Positions 21,581-33,479 of a stretch of 64,000 nucleotides of DNA are shown in pieces (within the stretch, counting starts at the first letter, position 1; every line of letters starts with the position of its first letter). This DNA comes from Agapetus fuscipes (taxonomy: Eukaryota > Arthropoda > Insecta > Trichoptera > Glossosomatidae). Made by a program: the position numbers and the translations under genes. The notes beneath the pieces are model-generated. The model saw only the letters and a program-made list of their open reading frames with translations, had not been told where the DNA came from and made no database searches. The stretch lies in the NCBI GenBank assembly GCA_951799405.1, contig OX637337.1:16800347-16864346 (forward strand). The letters run 5' to 3'.

Positions 21581-21858
21581 AAATGTATCGATGTATCTTT
21601 TTTCTCGACAAGTAAAATCAAAAATAATGTCCTATTATCTCCAAAAATAACGCATTAAAAAAATATAACACAAGTCTCTAAATATTTATTTTATGATTTT
21701 TTTAAACTTTAAAACAGATAAAAGTAATCAATAAACACAACTGCCTCTTTCATTGTTGTCATGTCATTCTTACACTAAGGTCAAAAAGTTTACTTTCTTA
21801 TACTAAAAAAGTAAAAACTCTTATAAGTAGGTTCTGAAAGCTTTAAGAGCCCTATTTA

Positions 21859-22010
21859 GTCCGGTCGATAGCTCAGGTGGTAGAGTGCTTGCATTCCATG
21901 CCGAAAGCTCGGGTTCGAATCCCACCGAGGGTGTCAGAAATGATTTCCCATTTCGGTGTTTATTTCAAACCTCAAAATAAAATACCGGCAACGTTACCAT
22001 ACACATCATT
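21859..22010 (+). repeat. Family C SINE, tRNA-like head intact
   Basis: GGTCGATAGCTCAGGTGG (box A), TAGAGTGCTTGCATTCC, then CGGGTTCGAATCCC (box B), then GGTGTCAGAAATGATTTCCC and the start of the body. Internal pol III promoter boxes are intact. Body truncated. Confidence 0.85.
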
Positions 22011-22750
22011 AATCGTTCGATCCGTTTCTGCAGCACTGGTGCCACGGTGGAGCAATATTTCAAGTTTGCCATTTTATAAAATAAGTGACGCAAAGAAAAA
22101 AACAATTTTCAAAATACGATTAGTTACATGAGTAAATAGCTGTATTAATTTGAATTTGGAATTCTTAACCAAAAAGGAGATATTTGAGGTCAAAGTGGCC
22201 AGTACGGCAAAACGCCGATTTCATATGTAAGGACCTAATACTTAAAAGAAAATAACTGAAAAGTTATTTTTATAGAAGTTTTAGGCGCAGGTACATACAC
22301 GGCCGGCCGTTGATACTGCATGTCTACTACATAATTATGTCTACGATGGCCACCACAGTTTCGTAGAAGAAGCCCATCGTTGACATGGGTGAAACGTGTG
22401 ATGGAGCTTTCTGTGGACCTATCTATGTGATTGAAATGTCGTTAGCCGAAAAGTCGTGTGAACGCACTGTCCACCGATTTTTCCATGGACGAGCTAATTG
22501 TGGACGAGTTACATGACACGGATTTAGAGATTACTATCATTCGTCCAATATTTCACTGACTACAAACGTCAAAGTTTCATACTAAGTGAATGGAAGGTAT
22601 AGTATCGAAAACGTAGAATGCAAGAAGAGGGATAAAATAATCATTAGGAAAACATCGTTAAGTGATCACGTTTAAAAAAATTGGAAAGTAAAATCAAAAT
22701 GTCATGACAGAATGTAACATTTTATGGCATAATCAGGGTTGAGCATTAAT

Positions 22751-23077
22751 AGTCCGGTCGATAGCTCAGGTGGTAGAGTGCTTGCATTCCATGCCGAAAG
22801 CTCGGGTTCGAATCCCACTGAGGGTGTCAGAAATGATTTCCCGTTTCGGTGTTTATTTCAAACCCCAAAATAAAATACCGGCAAGGTTTACTCAGCCTTC
22901 ACAAGAAATGAGTACCAGCACTCTCGGGAGCTGGGAAACCTCCACTTCAACTGAAGTGGTTGGCGTAAGGCCGGCCCCCTTACCTGTAAAAATAAATAGG
23001 TTCAACTCGCCACATGCGACCCCTTCGGGGATAACGCGGCAAGAAGTTACACTGTATGTGTAGCTTAGTTGCGTTTT
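22751..23077 (+). repeat. Family C tRNA-derived SINE, complete
   Basis: The head is as at 21859 and almost identical over more than 110 bp, which suggests recent activity. The body includes TTTACTCAGCCTTCACAAG, CGGGAGCTGGGAAACCTCC, CTTCAACTGAAGTGG, GGTTCAACTCGCCACATGCG and GCTTAGTTGCG. The open frames across such copies begin in the tRNA-like part and are not genes. Confidence 0.85.
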
Positions 23078-23083
23078 TATATA

Positions 23084-23605
23084 CCCTAAATCTGCCGTTT
23101 TTGTATCTTTCGTAGCTACTTTCTCGTGTGTGCTATGTTTTGGAAATATTTTTTTTCTTTCTATTTATAGAACTATACATTTTATAGTGTAGTATCGAAA
23201 CAACTTTTTTATAATGTCAATAGTTTTTGAGTAAATATGGAAAAACTGAAACTACTTGATGAATTAAATTTTAATTAAATCGAAGAACACAGTTTTTCCA
23301 CATTTACTCAAAAACTATAGACATTATAAAAAAACGTTTCCGATACTACACTATACAATGTATAGTTCTATAATTAAAAAGAAAAAAAATATTTCCGAAA
23401 CATAGCACACACGAGAAAGTAGCTACAGAAGTGAAAAAAACGTGTTTTTTTAAATATTTTTTGGTGGTGGCAATTTTAAGTTATATATTTTGTTTTAACT
23501 TTATAATTAAGATAAAAAAATATTTAACATACTTGATTTTTTTCATTACTGTCACTCTTTTGTTAAGACCATAAAGTGTAAGAAACAAAAACGGCAGATT
23601 TAGGG
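23084..23605. mobile_element. Non-autonomous DNA-transposon-like element with long internal inverted repeat
   Basis: Terminal repeats CCCTAAATCTGCCGTTTTTG and complement. Inside lies a hairpin of about 140-bp arms (23114-23252 and 23287-23428) containing CTTTCTCGTGTGTGCTATG. The right third (TTCATTACTGTCACTCTTTT, AAGACCATAAAGTGTAAG) recurs at 45858-46139. No coding frame; no clear target duplication. Confidence 0.7.
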
Positions 23606-23974
23606 GAAAAAGAGCCTTAATGACATGCTTTTTTTTTTAAAAAAACGTCAATTTAGGGGTACGTACATATCTAGCCGTCATAAACGTAATTTTTTATATT
23701 TTAATCCTCGCCGCCTTTCAATGTTTGTCTGAAAGGGTTGAAGGGGGATGTTTCCACCCTTAGATTCCGAGTTCTGTCACCAATTTAATGAATTGCTATC
23801 CGAGAGTGAATTAATTCCTCGTCGCCCTCTCTATTGCAGCGCACAGTCTATCGCTTAAGATTGCCGACCGACACGAAACCGGGGTGGCAATTTATAAATT
23901 GTCAATTAAATGTACAAGTTTGTTGGCGCAGCTTAATTATTTGTTCAATCATTTTAGAATCGTTGAAAAGGTTA

Positions 23975-24255
23975 AGCAGGAAGTAGGAGACCCAGAAAAG
24001 TATATGTGGTAGCAACTAGATTGGAAAGATCAAGTTTGAAAAGGAAGAAGAAATGGTTCGGGAAGAAAAGACTGAAAAAATAATGACTTGATCAAATTAG
24101 TGAAAATTCAAAATTTCACTAATTTGATTGTAAAAGACGGATGTTTATGAAAAAAGTTATAGATATGAATGAGCTAAGAGAAGTACGTCAGGATACGAAT
24201 AAGAGAAGGAGACTGCAGAGGTTCTCGCCCCACCTAGTCGAACGGTGACAACATT
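23975..24255 (+). pseudogene. RT2 C-terminal relic
   Basis: Fragments such as RRRPRKVYVVATRLE, then a late MKKVIDMNELREVRQDTNKR and the GTTCTCGCCCCACCTAG 3' end typical of RT2. Frame-broken, with a small internal duplication around AAATTTCACTAATTTGAT. Confidence 0.45.
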
Positions 24256-24408
24256 ACAGTTATAGTTACGGTTTTTCGAAGATGGTCTGGGTAGTGAAAC
24301 AATAAAATTTGTGAAAGCTCAGTTTGAACGTGACTCTGAAACAGAGTGTTAGTTTTCAGGATGTGTATTCTTCTTCACTTTTGATAGGTAATGCTGCATA
24401 AAAAAGGA

Positions 24409-24661
24409 TCTTGTCTATAATCTATAATCTAAGTTGCAAGGATATATTCATTCAAAGCTCTCAGATGTATGCCCACAAACAAACACGTGTAGTTCGCGCT
24501 TACAAATGCTGATTGTGTACTTACAAATAAAATCCAAACCTCAAATGAACATAAGCCCTGCAACTCTTGCCGACATTACCTGAAACAGGGGTGACATTGG
24601 CAAAGTGAACCATTTTTTACAGTATGAGTGGTCAGCCTCATACCAACCTATAAGTCAAGGT
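24409..24661 (-). repeat. Family A repeat, complete
   Basis: Tail TCTATAATCTATAATC, standard body and clean head ACCTATAAGTCAAGG. It is nearly identical to 14546-14807, including ATATTCATT.AAAGCTCTC, so these two and 2756 form a young subfamily. Confidence 0.9.
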
Positions 24662-25085
24662 GCTTCTACCAAACCACATCGAAGGATTTTCAGCCAAAAT
24701 GTTGTTCTTCAACGAGGAGCTCGTGTTTCTTTATTTCTGCCCTGTATGCTGAGAGCAGGAGTGAATACTTCTAATATTTCATTATTTGGCTGAAATAAAC
24801 CAGTTTTTGCCTTTTAGGGATATCAAGAGTTCGGCTCTGGTATTCATACAGAAAAGAACCTCAGAATTTGTGACTCGATCCATCCAGGAAACCTTCAACA
24901 TCCAAGGGTAGACACACATTTCAAAGGCAGTGATTCTGTTCTCGAGGCACTGTGTAAGTGTCCACCCTTCCATGCCGTAGACTACAATGGGAAAGATGTA
25001 GCATCTCACCATACGCAGACGTAACTCTAGTTTTACGTTTCTTTTAGTCAACATTTTCATCTTTATAAGAGCGTATCTCTGAATA
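24662..25085 (-). pseudogene. RT5 non-LTR reverse transcriptase C-terminal fragment
   Basis: Minus-strand frame: RLRMVRCYIFPIVVYGMEGW, AFEMCVYPWMLKVSWMDRVT, then the frame stops, with LFQPNNEI-like and later basic text in other frames. It is an RTE-like C-terminal tail of a family distinct from RT1 and RT2. The palm domain is missing. Confidence 0.65.
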
Positions 25086-25089
25086 GCAG

Positions 25090-26150
25090 TGTGAGTGTTT
25101 AAGGGTGTGTATGTGTGAGTATAATATCACATATATAATATACAAACAGGGCCGCATCTGGTCGGCGGACTGCTGCTTAAGGCGACTAACTAAGTATTTA
25201 CATTACAAGGAAATAAGAGCAATACGAGCAGCTCTCGGCGGCCATCTTGTCTCTATATCGCAGGGATGAAATGGGAAAGAATCGTCAAGAAAAGTCAACG
25301 TAAAACATTTTTCCTTTACAAGAAAATTTGTAAGAAAGAATCATGAAATTCGGCGCTTTGGCAAAGAGATCAAGATGGTAATTTTGAGTAGCGTGTTTAA
25401 AGGAAAAAACACCACTGCTACGATTCATATCGAGCCTTTAGGCGATAACTTTAACCCTGGGTTAACTGAATATATCATTTATGAATTCATAAACATGAAA
25501 TAAAACAAATAAAATAAAAAAACTGATTAATAATGTTAATAGTACCTGTTTCTGGCCAGGCAAAAAAAATAGGTCGGTGAAATGCTTTTTACTTCAAAAC
25601 ATAATTTATATAACAAATCAACCCGTTCTTAGTCTATTTACAAGCAATTCACGCTGCAGGTTTTTATTCGCAGGTTCGATTCCCAGCGTAGCCCAACAAA
25701 ATTATCATTTACCAACCACTAAAAGCGCACCAAAAAAAAACATTTCAGCATCGGCCCAGACGGTGATGATTTATATATATTTTAAATCTATTTAAGGCTC
25801 AAGTGCCTCCCTGTCTCTACACAGCTACCGTTCCCCTTAAGCCGCGACATAATTATGTATTTTTTCTAAGAGCAACTTTCTCGTCATCATTAAAGGATAT
25901 AAAGTTTAAACGATTCCTTATTTTTTCCTCGTAATAACACTGAGCTACTTCACAGGCGCCGCGTATCGATGGCGTTTTAAGGGACCCTTCACATAGGACG
26001 CAATTAATAACGCGGCTTTGTACTTTATACCTGTTTAACTTTTTTTCCTATTAATAAAATCATGCAATGTTAAATACGGTTCTTAAAAGTAACAACTTAA
26101 TGTTGAAAATATTTTGTTACTGTTTTTACTTTTTGTGAAAGTCTTAACGG
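25090..26150. other. No gene seen; isolated box B near 25672
   Basis: GCAGGTTCGATTCCCAGC at about 25670 is box B-like, but no good box A precedes it. Otherwise AT-rich spacer. Confidence 0.3.
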
Positions 26151-26158
26151 CGGCTTAA

Positions 26159-26215
26159 CCAGTAGGTTGGTATGATATTGAACACGCATACTGTAAAAAA
26201 ATATTATTGGTTGCT
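26159..26215 (+). repeat. Family A head fragment
   Basis: GTAGGTTGGTATGATATTG...CATACTGTAAAAAAA, then unrelated sequence. Confidence 0.4.
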
Positions 26216-26559
26216 ACAGACGGCAGTCCCATACAAGACTGATATTTATTCTCCCAGAAAAAAATCCAAATTTAAAAATGTCTCCATTTCAACACGGGCT
26301 AGCCGTTGCGTAATGGTTATTACGCAACGGGCTGTAGTATTGTGATACCGGTAGATATTTTGTAAAAAATATTAATAAATTACCAAATGGTAGTAGAAAA
26401 ATATATTTATACATATATAAGTATAAAGCTTTAATTAATTACGAGTCCGCACATTTCAACATGTGAAGAAATTGTGACGTTACATGGTTGGGTTGCTAGA
26501 GCAAAGGCTTAGAAAAAAAACAAACTAAGCTCCGTGCAAAAAACTCATTAAATTGATTT

Positions 26560-26642
26560 TGAATCAGTAACTGGCCTTCGGGATACGAGTACGTAGCGTT
26601 AACCACTAGACTTAAGACTGGTCTTATCAACAGAATACTCCT
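26560..26642 (-). repeat. tRNA-like SINE head, family E type
   Basis: Minus strand reads TCTAGTGGTTAACGCTACG (box A-like), then CTGATTCAAAATCAAT in place of box B. It resembles the head at 60130. Confidence 0.35.
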
Positions 26643-27026
26643 ACCGCGCGACAATCCGCCAACTTGCTCTAACAAACCACCATGCAACTTAGATTTTAGA
26701 GACCTCAAAATGTGACGCTGCAATTTTTTTCCATATGTACCCATTTAACGAACCAGTGATCCATCATTTTCGGAAATTATCATTGTAGCCATTTTCGGTT
26801 TTCATTCTCCTACTTCTGATGCATCACAGTCCATGTTGATGGTATGAAGTGCCAGAAAATGTGACAATCAATATTGTGACAGAGTCATCGCTCGGTGTGC
26901 TTTCTGCAGCAACTTCATGGTACATGAAATAATGGTTGGAAAAAATGTGTGAAGTTTTGATTAAGGAGGCTTTGCAATGGTGCAAATAGGAACGTGACAG
27001 TTATTTGAAATACAATGTATATATAT

Positions 27027-27254
27027 CAGTGGCGATGGGTGCCATACAAGCCGATTCTCATCGGTTTCCCGGTTAAAATGACGCAAAAATGATAATAAAG
27101 TAGACTGCATGGTTTCAATGGGGGAAAAATATGTATTGTTTATTTCGTTTTAAATGTATTTTTTACTTTGTGCCTAAATTTTTAAACTACTTTGTTACAT
27201 CATTGTAAAATGGAAGCCGATGAGAACCGGCTTGTATGGCACCCTTCGCCACTG
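27027..27254. mobile_element. hAT-like MITE
   Basis: 38-bp terminal inverted repeats starting CAGTGGCGATGGGTGCC, with only two mismatches. The flanking 8-mers ATATATAT and GTATATCT match at 6 of 8 positions, fitting a decayed hAT target duplication. The interior is AT-rich and non-coding. Confidence 0.7.
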
Positions 27255-28114
27255 GTATATCTACTTATTTGTTTTTAATCCTCCAACCACATGCCCTAAG
27301 TGTGACACATTGCTTTGATACTTGTCAGCAATTCTCAGATCTGTCTCTCTGAAACACATCAGTTGAGTTGAGGACCATTCTAGGATGCAACCACATTTCA
27401 AATGCTACTTCTCCCTTTAATCCTAATGTGCCGATAAGAAGCTATGCCGATGGGTTAACAAGAGCACCATATTTAGATTAAGAACGGAAGCATCGTAAAT
27501 TAAAATCGATTATCTTCGCTACAAGTGTCACAAAAAAAGATAATTATGTAACTCTAACAGTTATAGAATTCATCAAACATTGGTTTATGGATAATATGTT
27601 TTATCCGGCAAGTTCTATACAAATAATGATGAAATAAGTTTATTTTAATAACGAAATAAATCTTCTAGTATAAAAACATCAAGACTCAACAATCAAAACA
27701 GTTACAAAATATTTTATAGTTTCTTATTCTTCAACACAAAAAAGTAAATCCATAGTGGAGAACTGTAGAGTCTGCTTTACTTTGAACACCTTGTTCTGTC
27801 TAAAACCAGACCAAAACATCACAAGATTGATCGCAACGGGAACAAAAGGTGTCCCATACAGCCATAGGGGTCCAGCATAGATCTGCGCTTCCATATGGGG
27901 GGTCTAAAAACACACCCGCCTTGCGGACAACCCATATTATAAGCCACAGTCACCAAAATATGCCAATAATTGACCATATAATAGAGCACATCCAAGGTGG
28001 TCTATTTTGACGATTTTTTGCATTGATTTGTTCTGAAACTGATGAAGGATTGTGTTGAAAAAATGTGTTTTTTTTTCTACGATGGTGGTAAAAATGGATA
28101 ATGATGTGTTAAAT

Positions 28115-28535
28115 GGTGGATGCTACATCTCTAGAAGTCTATGGCATGGAAGGGTGGACATCTGCTTAGTGCCTCAATAATAAAATCACTGCCTTTGAAA
28201 GGTGGGTCTACCCTTGGATGTTGAAGGTTTCCTGGATGGATCAAGTCACAAATGTCGAGGTTTTTTCCCGTATGAATACCAGAGCCAAACTCCTGATGTC
28301 CATCAAAATGTAGTTTATTTCAGCCACATAATGAGAAATGATAAGTTTTTTCTCCTGTATCTCATCATATAGCAAATAATTGAGGGAAGACGAGCTCTAG
28401 GTCGAAGGAGAACATCTTGGTTGAAGAATCTGAGACAGTGGTTTTATAAAAGCACAAGATCCCTCTTTTGCACCGCATTATCGAAGGTGTAAATCGCTGT
28501 GATGATCGCCAATCTTCCCTGAAGAGGCACAAGAA
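28115..28535 (+). pseudogene. RT5 C-terminal fragment
   Basis: YGMEGWTSA, then ITAFERWVYPWMLKVSWMDQ, stops and shifts, and GCACAAGATCCCTCTTTTGC near the 3' end, with GATGATCGCCAATCTTC as the terminal word. Homologous to 24662-25085 and 39010-39300. Confidence 0.55.
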
Positions 28536-28769
28536 GAAGTGTTCAGTAAAATTGTTCAGTAAAAAAACAGATATACACTAAAAAAATTTGTTCAATAAAA
28601 TGTTTGTTATTTATTGTTTGTTATTCTAGAGAAAAGTTGAACCATTCTTTTAAAAAATATTCATCTCAATGGAAGAAGATTTACACTAAGAATTTCATTA
28701 ACAAGAAGGCGACGGTAGTTCTTAATTTCGCCGCGTTCATATTAAACTGTGTCAATCCATATCTTAACC

Positions 28770-28832
28770 ACCAATATTGCAAATCAACGCTAGTTTTTTC
28801 GGTCTTTGCATACTTCTTTAATTTCATCCTTA
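28770..28832 (-). pseudogene. RT1 3' terminal tail
   Basis: CACCAATATTGCAAATCAACG, TTTTTTCGGTCTTTGCATAC and TTTCATCC correspond to the last codons of RT1. Confidence 0.45.
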
Positions 28833-29344
28833 CAAGAAGTAAAAATCTATGATGAATGTATTGACTATTAATCTAATACAAAAAAATATTGATAGTCATA
28901 TTACATGGTTCATTGTTTCAGCTAACAAATCACACAATTAAAATTCCTAGGATAAAAAATGTGTCGGAATTCCTAAAAGGATGTCGGACGCCCAATCTTA
29001 CATGTGTGGTTCAACATACCAAACATATTGCCAGGTCTCTAAGATTGAATCTTTACGGATACACCAACATATCAGTCATATCTCTGGGTGGATTAACATT
29101 TTATCGTAATGTATGTTAGGACATGTTGAACAGCAATTCTTTTAACACGAATGCTGAAATTTAATATATAATATCGATTGTATTTACTTCAAATTTAAAG
29201 AAAGCGTGTAAAATATTCTCAGAATGGTTCCTGTGAAGTTTTATATCGATCGTATTACAAACATTTTTTTACCATTTGTTTATTATTATTTTAAAAGTTG
29301 TTCCCTATGCTTTGGAAGTATCTTATTAATATTCTATTATAATC

Positions 29345-29462
29345 TGTGTTTCTTGATGTATAATTTGGTATGAGACACACCGTTCATACTATAAAAATTG
29401 GTTCACTTCGGTAAATGACACCCCAGTTGTATGGAATGCCAGCAAGAGTTGCAGGGTTTAAT
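29345..29462 (+). repeat. Family A head half
   Basis: TTTCTTGATGTATAATTTGG, TGACACCCCAGTTGTATGG and AAGAGTTGCAGGGTTTA. Truncated 3' by a repeat also seen at 2440-2530 (ACTGTT.TTGTAAA...GTTTTCGG). Confidence 0.55.
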
Positions 29463-30038
29463 GGGTAGTAAACAGAGTAGTTTTTTTTAGTTGAAAACCA
29501 TTTTATTTCAAATATTGTTTTATTTCCACTGTTATTGTAAAAAAAAAAACGTTTTCGGTCCTCAAATACGAAACTTATTTTCAAGTAAGTAAGCAATTTG
29601 TAAAATTAAAAAAAAAAAAAAAAATGTGTAAATGAACGTAAAATAAATAAACATGTTCCTTTCCGACACACTGCTATAATTTTCAGATTTTGAGCATTTT
29701 TTAGGTTGAATCTTTTACCGTGAAATAATTAAGTTTCGCGTTATCTGATTTCTGTTACGGTAATGGCGGCTATCCGTCACTTCGGGAAATGCAAACATCA
29801 GTTGTCAGAAACCCCGCGTGATGGATCTATAACACCACAGATTCCTCGTGTACCGCTTAATCTCATCCATGGACTCAACCATCTTCCATGATGATGATGA
29901 TGATGATGCGCAACGCAACTAAACAAAATATACAGTGAAACTATTTACCGCGTCGTTGTGAAATACTCATACAGAGAACAATATGCTGAGTGAACAAGGC
30001 AACTAACTATGAAGGAATAATCGGGGCAGTAAATATAT

Positions 30039-30195
30039 ACTAATCTAATCTAATCTAATCTAAGCTGCAAAGATGTATATCATTTAAGATTTATATTAAA
30101 TGCATTCCCACAAGCAGACATGTATAATTTCGCGCTAACACATACCGCATGTACAAAACAGGATAATTTTATTTATTACTTGCTGACCTGACAAG
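30039..30195 (-). repeat. Family A repeat, tail half
   Basis: (AATCT)n tail from about 30039, AAGCTGCAAAGATGTATATC, CATTCCCACAAGCAGACATG and TTCGCGCTAACACATACCGC. Confidence 0.7.
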
Positions 30196-30249
30196 CGTAG
30201 TACTGAATAAACTGCAATCAATTTCATAGTGAAGGATTTGTGAAAACAA

Positions 30250-30410
30250 TTGTTCCTTACATTTCGAACGAAAAAAAAATGTTTGGCTTTGAACGTAAGC
30301 ATTTTATCGAAAAACCTGCGACAATGGTTCGAAAAAAGCGCAAAGTCCCTGTTTCGAGCCGCAGCATCCAAGATCAAAATAGCCATGATGATCAAAATAG
30401 CCATGATGAC
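30250..30410 (+). pseudogene. RT5 3' terminal fragment
   Basis: Frame: LRQWFEKSAKSLFRAAASKI followed by KIAMM, the extreme C-terminus of RT5-type proteins. It runs directly into the next family A copy. Confidence 0.45.
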
Positions 30411-30621
30411 CATCCATACCGTAAAAAAATTGGTTCACTTTGCCAATGTCACCCCTGTGTCAGGGTCGGTCGGCAAAAGTTGTAGGGTTTATGTTCATTT
30501 GAGGTTTGGATTTAATTTGTACAGTAAGCACGAACTACACGTGTTTGTGTGTGGCCATGCATTTGATATGAGCTTTAAATGTGAATATATATTTGTAACT
30601 TAGATTATAGATTATAGATCG
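30410..30621 (+). repeat. Family A repeat
   Basis: CATCCATACCGTAAAAAAATT, CACCCCTGTGTCAGGG, GTTCATTTGAGGTTTGG and AACTTAGATTATAGATTATA. Confidence 0.75.
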
Positions 30622-31177
30622 CCTATCTATGATAGAAGTGGCACCAAAATAAGAATATTCTATCGATCCTATCGATAGGACTAAGAAAAATTCAATTCAC
30701 TTTTTTTGTACCAACCCGAACGGATAAGATCATTATTTTCCTGCATTCATTTCAGCCGACTCCACACTAACAACAATCTTCACTTTGTTTCCCTAGCAGT
30801 CCGGCAGTGTGACGTCACAAATTTGTGATATAGAATTTGTGTCGAGTCCATTAATGAGCATTTCCAGTCGGTACGCTTCGCGTCATGTGTGGTAACTGCG
30901 TACTATAACAAGTCGACTTGTGTAAGGTCCCGTCCGAAAGCAAGTTGTTCTGCTGAGAAATGATGGACAAGACACGACCCTGGGAGGTCTGCCGAAGACA
31001 ATGGACCATCAGCGGTGACAGAGAGGTCTGCCGAATGACCTCACGAAGAATTCCCATGGCTCTAAGAATGCATGACTTATGGTTCAATACTGTATTGTAA
31101 CAAGATGACCATAATATTGAAGGTTGAGTTTTGAAAAAATCAAGAACGAATATTCTATATGGGTAAAAGTAGGCAAT

Positions 31178-31426
31178 CTAAATCTAAGCGGCAAAGATAT
31201 GTATAATTTGAGATTATAATATTAAATGCATTCCCACAAGCAGACACGCATAATTTCGCGCTCACACATGCCGCATGTAGACCTACAGTATAAAAAACCC
31301 AATCTCAAATGAACATAAGCCCTGCAACTCTTGCCGACCTACCCTGAAACAGGGGTGACATTGGCAAAGTGAACCATTTTTTACAGTATGGGTGGTCAGC
31401 CTCATACCAACCTATAAGTCAAGGAA
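31178..31426 (-). repeat. Family A repeat, complete
   Basis: AATCTAAATCTAAGCGGC tail, GCATTCCCACAAGCAGACAC, CATGCCGCATGTAG, CCCTGCAACTCTTGCCG and head CCTATAAGTCAAGGAA. Confidence 0.85.
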
Positions 31427-31477
31427 TAATCTGTGGAAATGCTTTAATTTGATATGAAGATTCAAAATGCAATTCTA

Positions 31478-31785
31478 ATAGTTGGTAGAGCGCTTGCGTT
31501 TAATGCCAGAGGTCTAGGGTTCGGTCCTCTCCACGGGTGTCAGAAATATTAATAATTAGCAAGGAGAACCTGCTTCCTCGGGAGCTGGGAATCTCTACTA
31601 ATAGTATCGGCATCCTTTGGTACATCCTTTTGTTAACATTGTAACTATATGGTCTAGAACTCTCATGTTGTCTTGTTTGTGTTTTTTAAATAAATAAATA
31701 AAGTATATTCAAGGTAAGTCACCCGCTTACCTGTGGAAATAAATAGGCTCTACTTGCCGCATGTGACCCTTAGGAGCCATCGCAT
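31478..31785 (+). repeat. Family C SINE with an internal insertion
   Basis: TAGTTGGTAGAGCGCTTGCG, GGGTTCGGTCCTCTCC (decayed box B), TCGGGAGCTGGGAATCTC, an unrelated insert of about 110 bp (31600-31707), then CCCGCTTACCTGTGG and CTTGCCGCATGTGACCC. Confidence 0.6.
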
Positions 31786-31855
31786 TTGAGGGATCTTGAG
31801 GTGTGATTCGCACAAAAACAGCGCTCACCAAATAAATTATCCTGATATTATTTAT
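31765..31855 (-). repeat. Family B repeat
   Basis: Minus strand: TTTGGTGAGCGCTGTTTTTG and GCGAATCACACCTCAAGATCC. Confidence 0.6.
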
Positions 31856-31869
31856 TTTTTACCGTAGTT

Positions 31870-32093
31870 AGAAATTGATCTATATGAGACTGACAGCCAT
31901 CCTGTTACAATTGGCCCACTTTTTCCAATGTCACCACTGTTTCAAAAATAGTAACATAGTACCTAACTACTTTTGAGGTTTTTTTTTTTGTTAGTAGGTA
32001 CACATGCAGCATGCGTAAATGTTTGCCTGATAGAATGTATGAAACATGAATCTTAAAATTTAAATATTTTTTCCACTCAGATTATAGATAAAT
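31870..32093 (+). repeat. Family A repeat, diverged
   Basis: ATATGAGACTGACAGCCATCC, CACCACTGTTTCA, TACACATGCAGCATGCG and CTCAGATTATAGATAAA. Confidence 0.6.
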
Positions 32094-32185
32094 GATCGCC
32101 AATCTTCGATAAAAGTTGCGCTAGAGGAAGAAGAACATAAGACTGGGTGGTGGATGTGTTTACATGTAGGCATGCTTAAAAATGA

Positions 32186-32300
32186 CAAGGTGAATTCACG
32201 GGGAATCGAACCCCGTATACCTTCTGTGGCGATCCTGAAATATATTCACGTCATTAGCAGAAGGAATGTCTGCTTCAATCTGATAGAGATGATATGCCAG
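32186..32300 (-). repeat. Possible tRNA-like fragment
   Basis: On the minus strand a perfect box B context, ACGGGGTTCGATTCCCCGT. No convincing box A or cloverleaf. Confidence 0.25.
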
Positions 32301-32504
32301 GGCGGGAGACTAAACAAACCTTGCGAGGAGATAGTCAGTGGTATGGACATAAACTGTATAAATAAGCCTGCACTCTGGAAAAAATGTGACGTCACTTGAC
32401 CGGGTTGCTAGTCATGTCTTGTGATTGGTTGAATGGCTGATGTGGAACTTAGTTCGGAATATGACCAATCCCGTTTTTTATAAAAAAAATGTAACACTGT
32501 CGAT

Positions 32505-32830
32505 GTTGCACTAGGGGTGGCCAGAACCTCTGCAGAGTCTACTCCACTTAATCCTATCCCAACATAGGTGCTTCTCATAGTTCCTTCATATCCATCACTT
32601 TTTTATACGTTGCCTAATTTTACATTCACTCTGTATACCCACTCATACCTTCACAGTTTCACTATTTTGATCAATACATTGCTTTCTCGGTCTTCTTCTT
32701 TCCTTCTTGCCTCTTAAATTTCCTTTGTAGATACTCGTTTCAAGTGTTCATCATCCATTGTTTCAAAACGCCCAAACTATCTCATTATAATATTTTATCA
32801 TCACATTCTCATCAATATTTTTTAACCCCA
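32505..32830 (-). pseudogene. RT2 C-terminal relic
   Basis: 3' end GGGGTGGCCAGAACCTCTGC. Antisense remnants of MKKVMDMKELREAP-like, GKKKRRPRKQCIDQ and FGRFETMDDEHLK are readable through many breaks. Confidence 0.45.
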
Positions 32831-32891
32831 TTAGTATCAAACTATTTTTGTCAAAAAACAATCAAAACTTAAAGGAAACTTCAGTAAAAAT

Positions 32892-33058
32892 TAGTTCACA
32901 TTTTTTCATCTCACTCCTGTTTTAAGGAAAGGTGGCAAGAGTTGCGTTGTTTCATTTGAGGTTTGGTTTTTACTTCGTAAAGACACACGTATGCCTTAGT
33001 GCGATATTTCACGTGTCTGCTCATGCGTGCATTAAACATGAATCCTAAGTATTAATTT
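32892..33058 (+). repeat. Family A repeat, head-truncated
   Basis: CTCCTGTTTTAAGGAAAGG, CATTTGAGGTTTGG and TTCACGTGTCTGCTCATGCG. Confidence 0.6.
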
Positions 33059-33112
33059 ATGCTTGATTTACAAAAGTTTAGATCATGTCCACTTGATGTT
33101 TGGTCCAGTACA

Positions 33113-33262
33113 TATCGTGGCTCAGTGGTGACGCTTACCGGCGGCATTCCGCGCGCCGCAGGTTCGAGTCCCGACAGTCACAGATCTGGGACGCCATTAT
33201 TCATCACCATCACATTAGCGGTGCTTGAGAAGCTTCCATGACAAATGCGGCAATGTAGGAAG
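33113..33262 (+). repeat. tRNA-derived SINE, second family
   Basis: CGTGGCTCAGTGGTGACGC (box A) and GCAGGTTCGAGTCCCGAC (box B) at normal spacing, body CATCACATTAGCGGTGCTTG. The head differs from family C. Confidence 0.6.
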
Positions 33263-33479
33263 ACGAACCACGGACTCTCGGGTCAAGTATAATATGAAAC
33301 GTTACCTACCTGTTATACTTGGGGCAGTGAGATGAGGACCAAGACGACATGGCGCTTTTTAAATCATCTTAAATGTATGGAGATCAGTTGGGTGGTTCAA
33401 GAACAAGCATTATTATATATTTTTAAATAAATTGTGTACAAATTGTCACCTTAAAGGTAAAGCTGAATAAGTGCTGATT

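Noticed and set aside
21859..21932. A functional tRNA gene at the family C head
   Set aside because: Boxes A and B are good, but the acceptor and anticodon arms do not form a clean cloverleaf and the sequence continues into a SINE body.
22770..23063. 97-codon plus-strand frame MVECLHSMPKARVRIP as a small protein, seen also at 21877
   Set aside because: It starts inside the tRNA-like head of the family C SINE and simply follows the repeat consensus.
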